Shown here: positions 40,915 to 42,556 of the stretch, in pieces
How the letters are laid out: each line of letters starts with the position of its first letter
Position numbering within the stretch: the stretch's first letter is position 1
NCBI GenBank assembly: GCA_030610885.1
Contig: JAUWQW010000008.1
Location: forward strand, 1 to 42,556
Length of the DNA stretch: 42,556 nucleotides
Source of the DNA: Candidatus Aminicenantota bacterium
GTDB taxonomy: Bacteria; Acidobacteriota; Aminicenantia; UBA2199
Reading direction: 5' to 3'
The notes under the pieces: model-generated
What the model was told of the DNA's origin: nothing
Database searches by the model: none
The model's input: the letters and a program-made list of their open reading frames with translations, nothing else
Made by a program: the position numbers and the translations under genes

Positions 40915-41121
40915 ATGAAGATTGTATTGAACAACAGAGAAAAGGAAATCACAGAAAAAAATGAACTGAATGTTATAGAGTTATTTGAAATAATGAGATT
41001 TACATTCCCAAATATAGTTGTAAAGATAAATGGTAATTTAATTCAAAAACAGAATTATAAAACCGCTTTAATAAGAAATGGAGATATGGTTGATGCAATT
41101 CATATGATAAGCGGAGGTTAA
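40915..41121 (+). CDS. thiS: Sulfur carrier protein ThiS
   Basis: This 68-residue beta-grasp protein ends in the required Gly-Gly (HMISGG). It starts MKIVLNNREKEI and has the KINGNLIQK and NGDMVDAIHMISGG stretches of ThiS. A GAGG site precedes the ATG. After activation by ThiF the terminus becomes a thiocarboxylate that supplies sulfur for the thiamine thiazole. It is the last gene of the operon and is followed by a terminator-like hairpin. A slight chance remains that it serves the pterin pathway needed by AOR. Confidence 0.88.
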   Translation: MKIVLNNREKEITEKNELNVIELFEIMRFTFPNIVVKINGNLIQKQNYKTALIRNGDMVDAIHMISGG

Positions 41122-41129
41122 AGATAGCA

Positions 41130-41158
41130 AAAATAGGTGTTTGTCCCTGTTTTTTTTA
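41130..41158 (+). terminator. Rho-independent terminator after thiS
   Basis: AAAATAGG (41130-41137), an 8-base loop and CCTGTTTT (41146-41153) form an 8-pair stem with one G-U pair, followed by a run of T. It lies nine bases after the thiS stop and directly before the stop of the convergent membrane protein gene. Confidence 0.5.
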
Positions 41159-41353
41159 TTATCTTTTTTTATAAATAATATATTCAACAAGTAAGAAAAA
41201 TAATGGGAAAGAAATACTTAGTAAGATTTGAGTATCTAAACCAATAACGCTTTCTCCTTTAATTAAATTTAGCGATCTAAATAACAGGAATACTATTACT
41301 CCCAATGAGAAGCTTTGAAGTATCCCAAAAATCCAAAATATTTTCGTGTTCAT
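41159..41353 (-). CDS. Small two-helix membrane protein
   Basis: This 64-residue protein has two predicted transmembrane helices (about residues 4-24 and 39-58) joined by a short loop, with a positively charged C terminus (YKKR). The start ATG 41353 is chosen over an upstream TTG because AAAGGAG lies directly upstream at the right spacing. I recognise no family. It follows the isochorismatase-family gene by 64 bases on the same strand. Confidence 0.55.
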   Translation of the reverse strand: MNTKIFWIFGILQSFSLGVIVFLLFRSLNLIKGESVIGLDTQILLSISFPLFFLLVEYIIYKKR

Positions 41354-41399
41354 AAATAACTCCTTTATATTAATCAAACATTTATTTAGTACTTAAAAT

Positions 41400-41423
41400 G
41401 TCAGGTGCAACGATTTGTTAGGC
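41400..41423 (-). repeat. attC-like half site overlapping the hydrolase stop codon
   Basis: On the reverse strand GCCTAAC (41423-41417; the TAA is the gene's stop codon), a 5-base gap AAATC, GTTGCAC and CTGAC reproduce the R''-L'' half of an integron attC site (RYYYAAC-N5-GTT...). The matching second half is not visible downstream, so it is either truncated or coincidental. Confidence 0.35.
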
Positions 41424-42056
41424 ACCAGCTAAACCTATTATGTTATTTGTACTCTCTACTAAAACACCTATATTCACCAACTCTTTTTTTCCTTGTTCAT
41501 ATAGTCCAGATATAGCGTCTTCAGCTAATGCTATTTTATAATCCCTTTCGCTAGCTTCATAGATTGAAGTTCTTGGGCAATTAGGGAAGTTGCAACCAGA
41601 AAAAACTAAAGTATTAACACCCAACCTCTTCAAGTGATCTTCTAAAGGAGTGTTATAAAATGCTCCCCATCTAGGCTTATAAATGATTACTTCATTATCA
41701 GATATCTTCTGAACACCACCGTTTAAAAGCAGGTTTGTATCGTACCTTACTGAATCATTATCAAATAGCTCTTGCGCAAGTTCTACACCTAACCTGTTTT
41801 CTGTCAATATTTCTGCGCCACATTCAACTAATTTCCTTCTGCATAAATCAACATTTGATCCGTCAGCTTTGTATATCCGAATAATATGAACTATTGGTTT
41901 ATTATTGTCTCTATAAAAATCCAACAGTAGTTTCATTTGTGGCAAAGCAGCAGAAGTACCCGGAATCTCTAAAGGTTGTTCATCTAAAGTATCCCTCAGA
42001 ACATCAATTGTAATAAGTGCAGAGCTACTAAAATCCGGTCGTGTGTAGTTATCCAT
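41418..42056 (-). CDS. Isochorismatase-family cysteine hydrolase
   Basis: The 212-residue alpha/beta hydrolase has the catalytic triad pattern of the family: Asp18 (ALITIDVLRD), Lys127 (IIYKPRWGAFYNT) and Cys160 (SGCNFPNCPRTSIYEA), followed by IALAEDAISG. Relatives include nicotinamidases, N-carbamoylsarcosine amidases and isochorismatases; the substrate is not evident and there are no siderophore or NAD-salvage genes nearby. ATG 42056 is preferred to a TTG four codons earlier. The gene lies between GTTAGGC (23 bases before the ATG) and GCCTAAC (over the stop), the layout of an integron gene cassette. Confidence 0.85.
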   Translation of the reverse strand: MDNYTRPDFSSSALITIDVLRDTLDEQPLEIPGTSAALPQMKLLLDFYRDNNKPIVHIIRIYKADGSNVDLCRRKLVECGAEILTENRLGVELAQELFDNDSVRYDTNLLLNGGVQKISDNEVIIYKPRWGAFYNTPLEDHLKRLGVNTLVFSGCNFPNCPRTSIYEASERDYKIALAEDAISGLYEQGKKELVNIGVLVESTNNIIGLAGA

Positions 42057-42078
42057 TTTTGATCTCAACTTTTTATAT

Positions 42079-42085
42079 GCCTAAC
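42079..42085 (-). repeat. Integron-core-like GTTAGGC upstream of the hydrolase
   Basis: On the reverse strand GTTAGGC fits the integron core consensus GTTRRRY and stands 23 bases before the hydrolase ATG. It is the exact reverse complement of the GCCTAAC at the gene's end. The 36 bases between it and the preceding stop codon do not form a recognisable complete attC. Confidence 0.3.
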
Positions 42086-42121
42086 TCTTATTTATATTGT
42101 TTTACATGGCAAGCTTTTTTT

Positions 42122-42556
42122 TTACTTCTTCTGCCCGCTATAAGCAATAAGTTTCAACGGAGACATACCTTTGCTTTCAACCATGCCGCCTTTTACTTCT
42201 TTAAAGATATCGATCCACGGCATCCAACCCATAGCAATTTGCATAGACAGTAACTTTGGCACATCCTTGTTAAAGTAAAGCTTGGGTTCATTTTTAGATA
42301 TTTCCGCATCTATTTCCGCATCAGACTTACCCTGTTTTTGCATTTGTTTTACATAATTTTCAATTTGTTTTTTATGCTGCTCAGAATATTCAGGTTTTAT
42401 GTAAACACATGCAAAAGAACCTGCTGGAACATCTACTTTTTTTGTTTTTTCACCCTTTTTCCAGGAAATAAATTGAGAATAAGCCCCTTGCTGTTTCATT
42501 TTATTTTTAAACATTGCTATTACTTCAGTAAGTTTTTTGTCATCTATAGGATTCAT
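42122..42556 (-). CDS. Unknown protein, possibly N-terminally incomplete
   Basis: The 144 codons begin at an ATG that is the last codon of the window, so the true start may lie outside. There is no signal peptide or membrane segment. The sequence is Lys-rich with FKNKMKQQGAYSQFISWKKG, VPAGSFACVYIKPEYSEQHK, a helix with QIENYVKQMQKQGKSDAEID and a hydrophobic MQIAMGWMPWIDIFKEV near the end. I recognise no family. It could be a second cassette-borne gene, judging by the GTTAGGC beyond its stop. Confidence 0.6.
   Translation of the reverse strand: MNPIDDKKLTEVIAMFKNKMKQQGAYSQFISWKKGEKTKKVDVPAGSFACVYIKPEYSEQHKKQIENYVKQMQKQGKSDAEIDAEISKNEPKLYFNKDVPKLLSMQIAMGWMPWIDIFKEVKGGMVESKGMSPLKLIAYSGQKK

Noticed and set aside
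40309-41121. ThiF/ThiS as MoeB/MoaD for the AOR cofactor
   Set aside because: The short ThiF form, the ThiS-like carrier and the coupling to purM favour thiamine. Kept only as an alternative.
1-42556. tRNA, rRNA and CRISPR elements
   Set aside because: GTTCAA-like strings (for example near 9282) lack a matching cloverleaf, and no regularly spaced repeats were seen.

Overview
The window is a strongly AT-rich bacterial chromosome segment, apparently from an uncultured anaerobic diderm. Evidence for a diderm is a lipobox protein, a prepilin peptidase and exported beta-propeller and S55-protease-like proteins. Evidence for anaerobic life is a tungsten/molybdopterin aldehyde:ferredoxin oxidoreductase with MobB and a pyruvate phosphate dikinase. 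A PATAN/DUF4388 protein, the exported S55 (SpoIVB-type) protein and the propeller next to it recall Acidobacteriota/Aminicenantes-like or other deep lineages, but I cannot place the organism. I see no rRNA, tRNA or CRISPR.

Layout. 1-446 (-): N-terminal part of a type IIG restriction-modification enzyme with a good promoter but no normal start codon. 594-4040 (+): soluble histidine kinase and ppdK. 4103-7366 (+): a tightly overlapping set of ABC-2 ATPase, permease, membrane-anchored helical-repeat protein and prepilin peptidase. 7398-14547 (+): membrane histidine kinase, lone receiver, permuted S55 protein, propeller, DUF4845-like protein and AI-2E-family permease. 14574-20185 (-): PATAN protein, guaA, dnaE. 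20394-23227 (+): mobB, an unlisted 52-residue gene, AOR. 23255-26800 (-): rocD with a PseG-like gene, and coaE with a TPR gene under a separate promoter. 27103 (+): groES without groEL. 27362-30586 (-): tsaD, gltX, rlmB-like. 30669-34605: an island of higher GC flanked by an imperfect direct repeat. 34620-35704 (-): GAF-like protein and pyrE. 35824-41121 (+): two glycosyltransferases, purB, purM, thiF, thiS. 41159-42556 (-): small membrane protein, isochorismatase-family hydrolase flanked by integron-like core sites, and an unknown protein.

The most interesting region is the island. A lipoprotein with a DUF4382-like head and DUF5666-like repeats has a well-formed -24/-12 (sigma-54) promoter. 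It is transcribed divergently from an FHA-containing sigma-54 activator. Repeats of CTTAACAA/TTGTTAAG lie at the usual activator distance, next to the -24 box, and inside the activator's own promoter. This looks like a self-contained sensor-activator-lipoprotein switch acquired by transfer.

A second theme is initiation. Several genes (mobB, tsaD, the activator, the lone receiver) have a sigma-70 type promoter whose predicted start point falls on, or within three bases of, the start codon, so leaderless mRNAs appear common. Housekeeping genes such as ppdK, groES, rocD, purB, purM and AOR instead carry strong Shine-Dalgarno sites. All functions are read from motifs by eye; no database search was run.
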